Of a stretch of DNA of 64,000 bases, positions 17,739-25,916 are shown in pieces (the stretch's first letter is position 1; each line of letters starts with the position of its first letter). The stretch comes from Devosia ginsengisoli (lineage in GTDB: Bacteria; Pseudomonadota; Alphaproteobacteria; Rhizobiales; Devosiaceae): the NCBI RefSeq assembly GCF_007859655.1, contig NZ_CP042304.1, positions 4,416,315 through 4,480,314 on the forward strand, given 5' to 3'. The translations under genes were made by a program, and so were the position numbers. The notes beneath the pieces are model-generated. The model searched no databases. It had not been told where the DNA came from and saw only the letters and a program-made list of their open reading frames with translations.

Positions 17739-17812
17739 TCATTCCCGCGCAGGCGGGAATCCACGCTATGGAGAGCCCTGTAAGAATGGATTCCCGCCTG
17801 CGCAGGAATGAC
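17739..17812. repeat. TCATTCCCGCGCAGGCGGGA inverted-repeat pair
   Basis: Two hairpin units (TCATTCCCGCGCAGGCGGGA and the inverse ending CCTGCGCAGGAATGA) separated by about 25 bp. It is a variant of the repeat at 13,000-13,076. Confidence 0.75.
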
Positions 17813-17907
17813 GCTGCCAAGCCAAAGCGTCCGGAATGAACGGGAATGGTGCGGGTACACCTCAATCTCCGCATGCCCTAGGATAGTGCCAGTCGGCTTG
17901 ATTGGAG

Positions 17908-18651
17908 ATGGCGCCAGTGGGGTGGGAAACGCTCGGGCTTTGGGGCGAGGACGCGGTTCGTATCGAGCCGCTGACCGGTGGATCGTCCAGCGACGTGTGG
18001 AGCCTGCGCGTGCAGGGCAGGCGCGCGGTTGGCCGCCTCGGAACCAGAAGCGATGCCGACCTCGCCTGGGAAGCCGGGTTGATGCAATATCTCGACCGGG
18101 CGGGCCTCAGCGTACCGATGCCGATCCCGACAAGGGATGGAAGGCTGTTCGCCGACGGCCTGACTGTGATGACCTATATGGAGGGCGGGCCGCCCCGAAC
18201 GGCAGGTGAATGGCGCCGCGTGGCCGATGTGCTGCGCCAGGTGCACCGGCTGACACAGGACTGGCCGCAGCGTCCCGGCTGGCGCTCGTCGACCGAATTG
18301 CTGCATGAGGAAACCGGGACGCGGATCGACCTCGGGGCAATGCCGCCGGGGGCCGCCGAGCGATGCCGGGCAGCCTGGGCGCGGCTCGCCGGGCGCCCGA
18401 CCTGCGTCGTCCACGGCAATCCGGACAATCCCGGCAATATCCGCATGACGGCAGAGCGGGTCGCGCTGATCGACTGGGACGAGTCCCACCGCGACGTGCC
18501 CGACCTCGACCTGGTGCTGCCCCACAACGCCGCCGGTCTTGAGGGAGAGGCGCATGACATCGCCGCCCAAGCCTCGGCCGCCTGGGAAGCCGCGGTTTGC
18601 TGGGGCGACGACTACGCCATCAAGCGCCTCGCCGAAGTTCGGGCCGTGTGA
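17908..18651 (+). CDS. Aminoglycoside phosphotransferase-like (APH family) kinase
   Basis: A 247-residue protein with an APH-like fold: an N-lobe with LTGGSSSDVWSLRVQGRRAVGRLG, AGLMQYLDRAGLSVPMPI and VMTYMEGG (hinge), and a C-lobe with CVVHGNPDNPGNIRM and ALIDWDES. The Brenner-type motif normally reads HGDxxxxN; here the catalytic Asp is Asn (HGNPDNPGN), though a following Asp two residues on could shift the alignment. The metal-binding DxD-like Asp in LIDWDES is kept. The substrate is unknown; such chromosomal genes are usually metabolic kinases and not resistance genes. An in-frame TTG lies at 17,902; ATG 17,908 is preferred. Confidence 0.75.
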   Translation: MAPVGWETLGLWGEDAVRIEPLTGGSSSDVWSLRVQGRRAVGRLGTRSDADLAWEAGLMQYLDRAGLSVPMPIPTRDGRLFADGLTVMTYMEGGPPRTAGEWRRVADVLRQVHRLTQDWPQRPGWRSSTELLHEETGTRIDLGAMPPGAAERCRAAWARLAGRPTCVVHGNPDNPGNIRMTAERVALIDWDESHRDVPDLDLVLPHNAAGLEGEAHDIAAQASAAWEAAVCWGDDYAIKRLAEVRAV

Positions 18652-18848
18652 GGGTAGGGGGTGCAGCGCTCTGCGGTGTGCGAGGGGCTGCAGGCCCGAA
18701 AGCTGGCATCCCGTTCGCTCAATCGCACATGGCACGCGCCGACGCCGAACCCGGCGTATATGGCCGCCAGCTGAGCCAGATCGTCATCCGTGCGAAAGAT
18801 GAAATTATGAGGCTTGAAAGCAAGCTCGCTAGTTGCATGAGGAATATC

Positions 18849-19010
18849 TTACCCCCATCCCATCAGGCGCGGGCCATACATAAGCATGAATATGACGATC
18901 AGCGCGGCGATCGCAATCGGGCCACGTGCAGTTGCCTTGAAGATTTTCCCAAGCTCAACGCTCAGGTGATCACGATTATCTGGGGGAGGGGGCAACTGCG
19001 GGACCGTCAT
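18849..19010 (-). CDS. Small single-pass membrane protein, unknown
   Basis: A 53-residue protein: a Pro-rich start (MTVPQLPPPPDNRDHLSV), an amphipathic stretch, and one hydrophobic helix (PIAIAALIVIFMLMYGPRLMGWG) at the C-terminus. AAGG lies 8 bp before the ATG. No family is recognised. It stands alone between the phosphotransferase gene and the CGNR gene. Coding potential is supported mainly by the clean membrane helix and the ribosome site, so confidence is moderate. Confidence 0.5.
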   Translation of the reverse strand: MTVPQLPPPPDNRDHLSVELGKIFKATARGPIAIAALIVIFMLMYGPRLMGWG

Positions 19011-19308
19011 GGCACACCTTTTCATTAAGAAAAAGATGCGCTGCTCGCTGCTCCGCATTGCTCCATGATTCGGTCGGGGACGCAAGTAGGTGTGCTGCGA
19101 AAAACTCGTAATCTAGGGGCTCGACTCGGAGGATGTCATTTTTGTCTCCCCTCTATTTTGAAGGTTGTCTAATATAAGTTTTTGATGTTGTTGAGGTTTT
19201 CTGTTCTGAGGGGGCAGAGAATATTATTTTGAACCCAAGTAGATAGCCTTTGTAGCGCGAACAGCGAGCCGTCCGAGCCACAAGATGTTCGTGTGTGCCT
19301 GCTGATCG
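19011..19308. other. AT-richer gap without a recognisable gene
   Basis: About 298 bp, visibly lower in GC than its surroundings around 19,140-19,260. No ORF with a ribosome site, no RNA gene and no strong hairpin were found by eye. Confidence 0.4.
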
Positions 19309-19905
19309 TCAGATTTTTTCCTTGTGGCGCGATGCTTTTTCGCGATTGCCGCAAGTCTGCATGCTGCACCAACGCCGCTTTCCGCCTCGTGACGTGTCGA
19401 GGAAAAGCCAGCCGCACCGAGGGCACGCATGCAGCCTCTCGCGAGGGAGAACGAAGTACGCCTCGATCGAGATGCTGGCCAGAGAAGCGACAATGGCCTG
19501 GGCGTCGTCGAAGCGCACGATTTGCGGTGGGCGCTCGCTTTGGGTCAGCTTGAGTCGGCCTCCTTTCAAAAGCCCTTTCGACGCCCGCTCGAACAGCAGG
19601 CCCAGTCCTTCCGTTGACGGCGGTTTTCCGGCAGCGAGTGCATTGAAAACCGAAAAGGATGCCTCTCGCAGTTCCCGGACGCTTCCCAGAAAATCAGGGG
19701 CAGGGATGTCCGAAACCGCTTTCGCCTGAACCCCCGTGGCCAGTCCGGCGAAATGAAGCCAGTGTCCGATATCCCGTGGGGAGTTCAACAAATCATTGTC
19801 GGCATGGGGCGCGTGCCGGGTGAAGACGGTGTTGGTGAGGTCGATCCCCGGATGGCCGCCGATGAAATGTTCGGGCGTCCAGATGGTATCCAGTCTATTC
19901 GACAT
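19309..19905 (-). CDS. CGNR zinc-finger (ABATE-domain) putative transcriptional regulator
   Basis: A 198-residue protein. The N-terminal ABATE-like region begins with FIGGHPGIDLTNTV and contains LREASFSVFNALAAG. The C-terminal zinc finger has the full signature: CPRCGWLFLDTSRGGKRRWC, then a CGNR motif in MQTCGNREKASRHKEK. Such proteins are stand-alone stress-linked DNA-binding regulators and often control a divergent gene. Here the divergent neighbour is the alpha/beta hydrolase at 20,008, with inverted repeats in the 102-bp gap, so control of that hydrolase and of itself is likely. Confidence 0.85.
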   Translation of the reverse strand: MSNRLDTIWTPEHFIGGHPGIDLTNTVFTRHAPHADNDLLNSPRDIGHWLHFAGLATGVQAKAVSDIPAPDFLGSVRELREASFSVFNALAAGKPPSTEGLGLLFERASKGLLKGGRLKLTQSERPPQIVRFDDAQAIVASLASISIEAYFVLPRERLHACPRCGWLFLDTSRGGKRRWCSMQTCGNREKASRHKEKI

Positions 19906-19907
19906 CG

Positions 19908-19966
19908 AACCTAACCATATAAAGGCAGTTATCCGGTTGCCTAAAGGCTAACCGCTATATTAGGTT
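19908..19966. promoter_or_regulatory. Divergent promoter region with inverted repeats (candidate CGNR-regulator operator)
   Basis: AACCTAACC at 19,908-19,916 is mirrored by TTAGGTT at 19,960-19,966, and GGTTGCCTAAAGGCTAACC (19,935-19,953) is itself an imperfect palindrome between them. It sits between divergently transcribed genes. Confidence 0.4.
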
Positions 19967-20007
19967 TAACCGGTTTTTATGGCCAGGGATAGCAGTCGAG
20001 GAGGCCC

Positions 20008-20883
20008 ATGCAGACCGTGGAGAAGCCCAGACATCACACGATCGATATCGATGGCGTCGATCTGTTTTACCGAACAGCGGGGCAGCGTGGCGCACCGGGA
20101 CTGCTGCTTCTGCATGGCCAGCCGTGCTCGTCGTTCTATTTCCGTAACGTGATCGGCCCGCTATCGGACGTCGCGCACGTCGTCGCCCCGGACCTGCCGG
20201 GCTTCGGCTTTACGGAAGCGCCCGAGGACTATCCGTACACCTTCGACGCCATGGCCGAGACCATAGACGCGTTGTTGGCCGAAATTGGCATGGATCGGTT
20301 CTTTCTCTACGTGCATGACTTCGGTTCTGCCGTCGCCTACGCCCTGGCGAGGAAATATCCCGACCGTGTGCTCGGGCTGATCATTCAGAACGGAAACGCC
20401 CATGACGAGGGCCTTGGCGAGCCCTGGAACCTCGTGAAGTCCTATTGGGCCGACCCTTCGCCCGAAAACCTGGCGAAAATGCCTGAATGGCTGAATTACG
20501 AAGGTGTCAAGCACACCTATGTCGGCGATATTCCGGAACGCTTGGTGCCGCTTGTGGCGCCGGACGGTTGGCATCTCGACTGGGAACGCATGAGCCAACC
20601 GGGACGCATTGATATGCAGCTCCGCATTTTTTCCGATTACGGCTCTCACGCTGCCAGTTTCCCCGCTTGCGCAGTCTACCATCGCGACCATCAACCCCGC
20701 GCGCTGCTTCTTTGGGGCCGCCATGACCCCTACTATAATATTGCTGAAGCGGATGCCTATGCCCGGGATATTGACCGGATCGACATGCACTTCTTCGACG
20801 GCACTCATCTGCTGCTGGAGACGCATCACGAGGAATGCGCGCGCATGATGCGCAATTTCATTGTGGAGGTAGGGATGTCCTGA
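20008..20883 (+). CDS. Alpha/beta hydrolase, epoxide hydrolase/haloalkane dehalogenase-like
   Basis: A 291-residue cytosolic hydrolase. The oxyanion loop is LLLHGQPCSSFYFR, the nucleophile elbow is LYVHDFGSAVAYALA, with Asp instead of Ser as the nucleophile, as in epoxide hydrolases and haloalkane dehalogenases. DLPGFGFTEAP precedes it. An acid-region candidate is LLLWGRHDPYY (Asp) and the His is in FFDGTHLLLETHHEE. The cap domain lies at about 140-220. The actual substrate is unknown. It faces a CGNR regulator across a short gap with inverted repeats, which suggests an inducible detoxification function. AGGAGG lies about 8 bp before the ATG. Confidence 0.85.
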   Translation: MQTVEKPRHHTIDIDGVDLFYRTAGQRGAPGLLLLHGQPCSSFYFRNVIGPLSDVAHVVAPDLPGFGFTEAPEDYPYTFDAMAETIDALLAEIGMDRFFLYVHDFGSAVAYALARKYPDRVLGLIIQNGNAHDEGLGEPWNLVKSYWADPSPENLAKMPEWLNYEGVKHTYVGDIPERLVPLVAPDGWHLDWERMSQPGRIDMQLRIFSDYGSHAASFPACAVYHRDHQPRALLLWGRHDPYYNIAEADAYARDIDRIDMHFFDGTHLLLETHHEECARMMRNFIVEVGMS

Positions 20884-21055
20884 CGTCCGCTTCTCATAAG
20901 TTTCTGCGCAAAGACGACATCCCGTTTTCCACCTCACAGGCGCCGGTCAGGCGACCCATCGCGTCGTTGGACAGTTGCCAACCATAGGCGGACGTGAATA
21001 GTCAGGTACATTAGACTGTCCGATCATTCGCTAACCTGTGGAGCGCGCCACGAAT

Positions 21056-21613
21056 ATGCAGCAGTCGGAGTTCAATATCGCCGAACTCACCGCATTGTTG
21101 CCTTGGCAGGAATACAATTTCCCGGCCCGGAACATATTGGTCGTGAGCGGCATTCTGGGCGCATTCGTCGTCGTGGCCTGGCTCATTGAGCGTGGATCGG
21201 TCTCGAATTACGCCTTTGGCTTCCTGGCGATAGTAATTCTTGTGCCGGCAGCCCTGTTTTATGTCCAGGGTTCCACGCGGGGAAACTGGTTGATCTATCC
21301 CGTGGGCATGGATCGCGACGGTATCGTCGGGCCTGGAATGTGGGGCACGACGTATATCCCTTGGTCCCAAGTAATAGCTGTCGCGCATGTGTCTGGAATT
21401 GTTGGGGGAGCAATCAGGCCCATTCAACCTCAACTGGTCATTTACAAGCGCCGAGGATTTGCCTCGCGACTGTCTCTCCCGCATTTGAGCGACGAAGAGC
21501 AAGAACAGTTGTTCTCGGTGTTGGCGGGACTTTCCGTTCTTCGCGGCTTCAGGCTGGTCCTCAGCCACACGCCCGAGGGGCAGCGCTGGCTCAAGCAGGC
21601 ACCTTGGCTTTGA
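21056..21613 (+). CDS. Hypothetical membrane protein with two TM helices
   Basis: A 185-residue protein: a short N-terminus (MQQSEFNIAELTALLPWQEY), two hydrophobic helices (ILVVSGILGAFVVVAWLIE and AFGFLAIVILVPAALFYVQG) and a soluble C-terminal domain of about 110 residues ending LRGFRLVLSHTPEGQRWLKQ. The C-terminal part could be a PH-like (YcxB/bPH) domain because it follows the pattern TM pair, then strand-rich segment (IDRDGIVGPGMWGTTYIPWS-like), but this is only an impression. A GTG at 21,038 is an alternative start. No operon partner. Confidence 0.6.
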   Translation: MQQSEFNIAELTALLPWQEYNFPARNILVVSGILGAFVVVAWLIERGSVSNYAFGFLAIVILVPAALFYVQGSTRGNWLIYPVGMDRDGIVGPGMWGTTYIPWSQVIAVAHVSGIVGGAIRPIQPQLVIYKRRGFASRLSLPHLSDEEQEQLFSVLAGLSVLRGFRLVLSHTPEGQRWLKQAPWL

Positions 21614-21667
21614 TCTGATTGGCTGCTGTGCGTCGTGCGCCAATTGGTGCTTTGCCGAGGACCGGCG

Positions 21668-22021
21668 CTAGAGCCCGTTTTTGCTGCGTGAACTGACTGC
21701 CAGTTTCTCCACCAGTTCAGCAGGAATGGGCTTGCTTGCCGAGAATGTAATGCCGGTCTTGCTTGCCTTGAGTGTCAAGGACGCAATCTCGTCGGCATGG
21801 GCGGCAATGGCGCCCGGATCGACATATAGGCCGCATTGTTTGCTGAAGGCGGCATAGCCCGCGATGATCGTTTCGCCGATCTGAAATCCGGGCATGTCGT
21901 ATTTGATGACTTCCCTGGCGTCCGGGAGTGCGCGGGAAAGCTGCGCACGAAGTTGACCCAACACGGCGCGAAACTGCTCGGGTGCGGCGGCTATATAGGC
22001 GTCATGACTGGCTTTCGACAT
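21668..22021 (-). CDS. DUF1801 (YdhG-like) domain protein
   Basis: A 117-residue protein with the DUF1801 pattern: LGQLRAQLSRALPDAREVIKY, then DMPGFQIGETIIAGYAAFSK, YVDPGAIAAH and SASKPIPAELVEKLA near the C-terminus. The family has an iron-chaperone/frataxin-like fold and an unclear role. It is divergent from the cupin gene, with a 155-bp gap. The length is normal and the gene is intact. Confidence 0.85.
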   Translation of the reverse strand: MSKASHDAYIAAAPEQFRAVLGQLRAQLSRALPDAREVIKYDMPGFQIGETIIAGYAAFSKQCGLYVDPGAIAAHADEIASLTLKASKTGITFSASKPIPAELVEKLAVSSRSKNGL

Positions 22022-22176
22022 GTCGTGAGTATGGCCTTCGGCGTGGTCCGGCTCAAGGGCGGGTTAGCGCTCTCCCGCACTCCGCGGGCGTGGTCGGCAA
22101 TCGACCCCATTGTGGACATCAGCCGGTTGTCTGATGCTCCCGAAGCTGCTGCGGGTGATTGGAAGGAGTCGTGCTT

Positions 22177-22683
22177 ATGACTGAAGCTGTGGTCAATCTT
22201 GATGCACTGTCCCTCAAACCCGACACCATTGGCACGCGCTTCGCCAACGAATACGCGGAGATTGGGACGGCTCTCGGCCTCAAGGCGCTGGGGGCGAATT
22301 ATCTCGTCGTTCCGCCCGGCAAGACCTCCATGCCGTTCCATCGGCACCACATCTCCGACGAGATGTTCTTCATTCTTTCGGGGAGTGGCGTGTATCGCTT
22401 CGGCGAGGAACGCATTCCGGTGCGGGCAGGCGATTGCCTCGGGGCGCCTGCCGCCGGGGCGGCCCATCAGCTCATCAATACGGGCAGCGAGCCGCTGCGC
22501 TACCTGGCGCTGTCCAACAATACCAATGCCGAGGTGATCGAATATCCGGATAGCGGCCGCGTCCGCGTGGATGTCGGTCTGTCGGGGTTTCACCGTTATG
22601 ATGGCACTTTCAAGCAAGGCGGCAAGCTGTCGCCGCTCGGCTATTGGGAAGGCGAGGATATCGACGGCGCGGATGACGTCTGA
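22177..22683 (+). CDS. Cupin domain-containing protein
   Basis: A 168-residue single-domain cupin. Motif 1 is PFHRHHISDEMFFILSGSGVYRFG (metal ligands His, His and Glu visible as HRHHISDE), and motif 2 is GDCLGAPAAGAAHQLINTG (last His ligand). A conserved C-terminal tail follows (IEYPDSGRVRV, SPLGYWEGEDIDG). Such proteins bind a metal and often act on small sugars or acids; no substrate can be named. GGAAGGAG lies 8 bp before the ATG, which fixes the start. Confidence 0.85.
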   Translation: MTEAVVNLDALSLKPDTIGTRFANEYAEIGTALGLKALGANYLVVPPGKTSMPFHRHHISDEMFFILSGSGVYRFGEERIPVRAGDCLGAPAAGAAHQLINTGSEPLRYLALSNNTNAEVIEYPDSGRVRVDVGLSGFHRYDGTFKQGGKLSPLGYWEGEDIDGADDV

Positions 22684-22805
22684 GGCCGGCGCCGTTTAGC
22701 GGGATAGATCGCGAACCGGGCGAACGTGATCCTCAAACGGCACGTGTCGTCGCTGGAAGGTGGCGCCTTCCTTGACCGCCGGCCGGCTGACAGGGGTGGA
22801 CTGCG

Positions 22806-23378
22806 CTATCGTCTCGGCTCGTACCGTAGCGCTATGGCGCCCGAGCTGAGTTCCTTGCGATCGACGAGCTTCAGCTCGACATATTTGGAGAGCCCGGCGA
22901 ACGGGGTAGGCCCGTGGCCGGCAAGTCTGGGCTGCACCACGAATTCGTACTCGTCGATCAGGCCCAGCTCCGCCAGCGCCAGCGGGAGCTGCACGCCGCC
23001 GGTGAACAGCGCCTTGCCGGGCTGCTGCTTGAGCTTCTGTACCGCCTCGCCCAGGTCGCCGCGCACGAGTTCGGCGTTCCAGTCGACCCGGTCGAGCGTG
23101 CTTGAAACGACGTGTTTCTCCATCGCGTCGATGGTGCGGGCGAACGGCTCGGTCCAGTCGGGCGGTGTCATGGTCCGCGTTTCCAGCCGCCATGCAGCTT
23201 CCATCATCTGGTAGGTGACGCGACCAAAGAGCAGGGCGTCGGCCCGGGCGATGGTCTCGGTGGCGTGGCGATGCGTGGCGCGCAGTTGCTCCTGCAGCAG
23301 GGCCGCGTCGGCTGGTCCGGCATTGTGGTCGACGCAGCCGTCGAGCGTGACATTGATGGAGTAGAGGAGGGGGCGCAT
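22806..23378 (-). CDS. Dihydrofolate reductase-fold (RibD C-terminal-like) protein
   Basis: A 190-residue protein of the RibD_C/DHFR superfamily: LLYSINVTLDGCVDH at the N-terminus, ADALLFGRVTYQMMEAAW, VVSSTLDRVDWN, ALFTGGVQLPLALAELGLIDEY and a short C-terminal strand region. Members bind NADPH; reaction unknown. Its start overlaps the stop of the SRPBCC gene (ATTA region at 23,378), and both follow an ArsR gene in one operon, an arrangement seen widely in soil alphaproteobacteria. The three are likely co-regulated by the ArsR protein. Another DHFR-fold gene is at 25,190. Confidence 0.85.
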   Translation of the reverse strand: MRPLLYSINVTLDGCVDHNAGPADAALLQEQLRATHRHATETIARADALLFGRVTYQMMEAAWRLETRTMTPPDWTEPFARTIDAMEKHVVSSTLDRVDWNAELVRGDLGEAVQKLKQQPGKALFTGGVQLPLALAELGLIDEYEFVVQPRLAGHGPTPFAGLSKYVELKLVDRKELSSGAIALRYEPRR

Positions 23379-23896
23379 TAGGGTTGTTGCTCCTGTGTTG
23401 CGCGGGCCGCTATGGCCAGCTCGAAGCGTTGTAGCTGGCTGGTCAGTCCGGCGATGGCGCCGCGTGTCATTTCGGGATCCGGGTGACGATCGGCGGTGAG
23501 GATCATGCGCACGCGCCCGGCCTCGGCATGCAGCTCGACCAGCATGTCGTAGGGATAGGACTCGACGCCGGGGACGAAGTCGATGTCGAAGCGAATCCGC
23601 AGGCGCCGATGAGGCACGATCTCGATGAATCGAGCGCTCACCCACGCCGTCGGCGGCCTGTTGAGTTTCGCCATATAGGCGATCTCCTCGGCGCCCACCG
23701 CGGTCATCACGTGATCGAAGGCACCGCCGACCCGCAGCTCGAGGACCGAGACCTCGAAGCGCATGCCCTCGGGCGCGAACCATGCCTCGAGCCCTTCCCT
23801 GGTGGTCCACAGCGCCCAGACATCCTCGATCGAGGCGTCATAGACGCGCTCGAAGCTGATACTATCAGCCCCTGTCCCGCTGGCCTGTACCATCAT
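23378..23896 (-). CDS. SRPBCC (AHSA1-like) family protein
   Basis: A 172-residue START/AHSA1-type protein: FERVYDASIEDVWALWTTRE, LEAWFAPEG, FEVSVLELRVGGAFDHVM, RRLRIRFDIDFVP and a C-terminal helix GAIAGLTSQLQRFELAIAA. These are the hallmark elements of the helix-grip ligand-binding family. It probably binds a hydrophobic small ligand. It overlaps the upstream ArsR stop (start 23,896; ArsR stop at 23,893-23,895) and the downstream DHFR-like gene, so all three are translated in a coupled way. Confidence 0.85.
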   Translation of the reverse strand: MMVQASGTGADSISFERVYDASIEDVWALWTTREGLEAWFAPEGMRFEVSVLELRVGGAFDHVMTAVGAEEIAYMAKLNRPPTAWVSARFIEIVPHRRLRIRFDIDFVPGVESYPYDMLVELHAEAGRVRMILTADRHPDPEMTRGAIAGLTSQLQRFELAIAARATQEQQP

Positions 23897-24222
23897 TTCT
23901 TCCTCTCGCTCTGCCGTCGCGCCAGGGCGGCGTCGAAGCGATCGAGCCGGCCCTCCCAAAGCCTGCGATAGCCCTGAACCCAGTCGTCGACCGCCCGGAA
24001 CGGCTCGGGCCGGAGCGAATAGAGGCGCCTCGCCCCATCCGGCCGCATGGTGACGAAGCCGGCTTCGCCCAGGATACGCAGGTGGCGCGAAACGCCGGAC
24101 TGATCGATATCGACAGCGCGAACCAGGTCGCCCACGGCCTGCTCGCCTTCTGCCAGCGCCGCGACGATGCGGAACCGCGTCGGGTCGGCCAATGTCTGGA
24201 ATACGTTTTGTTGCATCATCAT
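23893..24222 (-). CDS. ArsR-family transcriptional regulator
   Basis: A 109-residue winged-helix protein: FQTLADPTRFRIVAALAEGE, the recognition helix region AVDIDQSGVSRHLRILGEAG, and the wing FVTMRPDGARRLYSLRPEPF. There is no ELCVCDL Cys metal motif, so this is the non-metal ArsR group that partners with AHSA1 proteins. It is the first gene of the ArsR-SRPBCC-DHFR operon and probably represses it by binding the AT-rich palindrome at its own start. Confidence 0.9.
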   Translation of the reverse strand: MMMQQNVFQTLADPTRFRIVAALAEGEQAVGDLVRAVDIDQSGVSRHLRILGEAGFVTMRPDGARRLYSLRPEPFRAVDDWVQGYRRLWEGRLDRFDAALARRQSERKK

Positions 24223-24244
24223 GCATATGTATATAGATGCATAT
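24221..24244 (-). promoter_or_regulatory. AT-rich imperfect palindrome at the ArsR start (candidate autoregulatory operator)
   Basis: TGCAT-N10-ATGCA, made of two ATGCATAT units at 24,221-24,228 and 24,237-24,244, overlapping the ArsR start codon. A TTGACC on the minus strand lies just upstream. Placement fits ArsR autoregulation. Confidence 0.4.
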
Positions 24245-24384
24245 TCAAGGTCAAGCCGGTTCCGCGCCGGGGCGCCGCGCTATCGCTGGGCCCGATGGTT
24301 TGCGACGGTAGCGACAGGCCCTATGGTCGCTCTTCCCGGCTGCCGATAAAGCCATTAATGTTCCCCCGCTGGATGGGGGATTCC

Positions 24385-25074
24385 ATGTCGAAAATCTTGA
24401 TCATCGCGCCGCTGCTTGCGGTGCTGAGTGGCGGTGCCGTGCTGGCGCAGGATAGGCCGGCCGCGCCGGCTTTCGACTGGACCGGCTTCTACCTGGGCAT
24501 TCAGGGCGGCTATCAGGGCGGAGAGACCCGTGTTACCGAATTCTTTTCGGCAACGGGACTGCCGACGGGCTATACCCCCCACGCCGATATGGATGGGTTC
24601 ACCGGCGGCGGCCATATCGGCTATATCTACCAGACCGGCTTCGTGGTGCTCGGCGTAGAGGCCGATGCCGAACTCACCAATATTACCGGCAGGCACACAA
24701 CCGCTTCGAGTATTTTCGAGACCACCCAGCAGTGGCAAGCCTCATTGCGGGCGCGGCTGGGCCTGACGGCAGCCGACAGGCTGTTGATCTATGCCACCGG
24801 GGGCCTGGCGGTAACCGGGTTCGACAATGCCGGCAATTATTTGCCGGGTCCCTTTACAAAGGAATGGAACGGTATCGCCGCCGGCGGAACGATCGGCCTT
24901 GGGGCCGAATATGCCATTACAGATCATGTGAGCCTGCGCGGCGAATATCGTTATAGCGATTTCGGCAGCTTCGATTTCGACTGGCTCAATATCGGCGGCT
25001 TCGGCATAGACGCGCATTATGAGCAGACGCTCAGGACGCATTCGGTCAGGGCGGGGCTGAGCTACCGGTTCTGA
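24385..25074 (+). CDS. Outer-membrane beta-barrel protein (Omp25/OmpA-barrel-like)
   Basis: A 229-residue protein with a signal peptide (MSKILIIAPLLAVLSGGAVL, cleaved after AQ) and an eight-stranded barrel. Typical strand segments: FDWTGFYLGIQGGYQGGE, GGHIGYIYQTGFVVLGVEAD, QASLRARLGLTAADRLLIYA, GGTIGLGAEYAITDHVSLRG, ending in the outer-membrane signature VRAGLSYRF with terminal Phe. This matches the Omp25/Omp31 porin-like family common in Rhizobiales. GGGGA lies 6 bp before the ATG at 24,385. Upstream in-frame ATGs (24,358) would lengthen the signal region and are less likely. Confidence 0.88.
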   Translation: MSKILIIAPLLAVLSGGAVLAQDRPAAPAFDWTGFYLGIQGGYQGGETRVTEFFSATGLPTGYTPHADMDGFTGGGHIGYIYQTGFVVLGVEADAELTNITGRHTTASSIFETTQQWQASLRARLGLTAADRLLIYATGGLAVTGFDNAGNYLPGPFTKEWNGIAAGGTIGLGAEYAITDHVSLRGEYRYSDFGSFDFDWLNIGGFGIDAHYEQTLRTHSVRAGLSYRF

Positions 25075-25189
25075 AGGGGAGCACGCGGCGCGGGGCTGCG
25101 CTCCCCACGCAACCCCACCCGCCCCCTGTCTTTCATGTCGGAACACGTCTCCCTCGTTCGTCGTAGAGATGAATGTGAGGAGAACCACC

Positions 25190-25768
25190 ATGACTGTTAC
25201 CTACACTTTCGACGTCTTCATGAGCCTCGATGGCTTCGGCTCCGTCAGTCGCGGTTGGGGCGGGTATTGGGGCAAGCAGGGGCCTGAACTGCTCGCGCAC
25301 CGGCTTGCTTTGTACAATCAGGAGCAGTGGATGGTGCTGGGTGCCCATACCTATCGGGCCTTTGCGCAAATGCTGGCCGAGAGCAGCGGGGAATCAGAGG
25401 TGCACGACGCCTGGGTGACGCGGATGCGGCACCTGCCGGCAATAGTGGTGTCGAACACGCTGGACGAGCCGCTCGACTGGCCGGATGCGACCCTCGCCAG
25501 GGGCGACGCAGTCGAGGTTGTTGCCCGCCTCAAGGAAGAATCCAGTGTGCCGTTGCGCTCGCATGGCAGCCTGTCGATGAACCGGGCGCTGATGAAAGCA
25601 GGGCTGGTGGATCGGGTTCAGGTGACGCTGTTTCCGGTGATTACCGGCGAGACCGGAACGGAGCCAATTTTCGGCGGCGCTGCCGACTTCGACCTCGAAC
25701 TGCTCGAGCAGCGGACGCTCGACGGCCGCACGCAGCAGTTGATCTACCGACCCAGCCTGCATGCCTGA
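25190..25768 (+). CDS. Dihydrofolate reductase-fold (RibD C-terminal-like) protein
   Basis: A 192-residue RibD_C-type protein: YTFDVFMSLDGFGSVSRGWG, WMVLGAHTYRAFAQML, PAIVVSNTLDEPLDWPDATL, RSHGSLSMNRALMKAGLVDR, TLFPVITGETGTEPIF. It is a distinct subgroup from the protein at 22,806 (different length and N-terminus). Function unknown; NADPH binding is expected from the fold. GAGGAG lies 8 bp before the ATG at 25,190. It stands alone between a porin gene and the large autotransporter gene. Confidence 0.85.
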   Translation: MTVTYTFDVFMSLDGFGSVSRGWGGYWGKQGPELLAHRLALYNQEQWMVLGAHTYRAFAQMLAESSGESEVHDAWVTRMRHLPAIVVSNTLDEPLDWPDATLARGDAVEVVARLKEESSVPLRSHGSLSMNRALMKAGLVDRVQVTLFPVITGETGTEPIFGGAADFDLELLEQRTLDGRTQQLIYRPSLHA

Positions 25769-25916
25769 TTTGCGGATGGCCTGACACCGGGCAGTCCGTC
25801 TCGCACAGCAAGAACGGTCAAAGGCGAACACTGAATCTCCGATAGGCTTTTGGCGATCGTATCGTTTGCCACAGGGGGCCTTGCGGCATTGCGCTGTGCT
25901 GGCTGGGGATTTTTGC

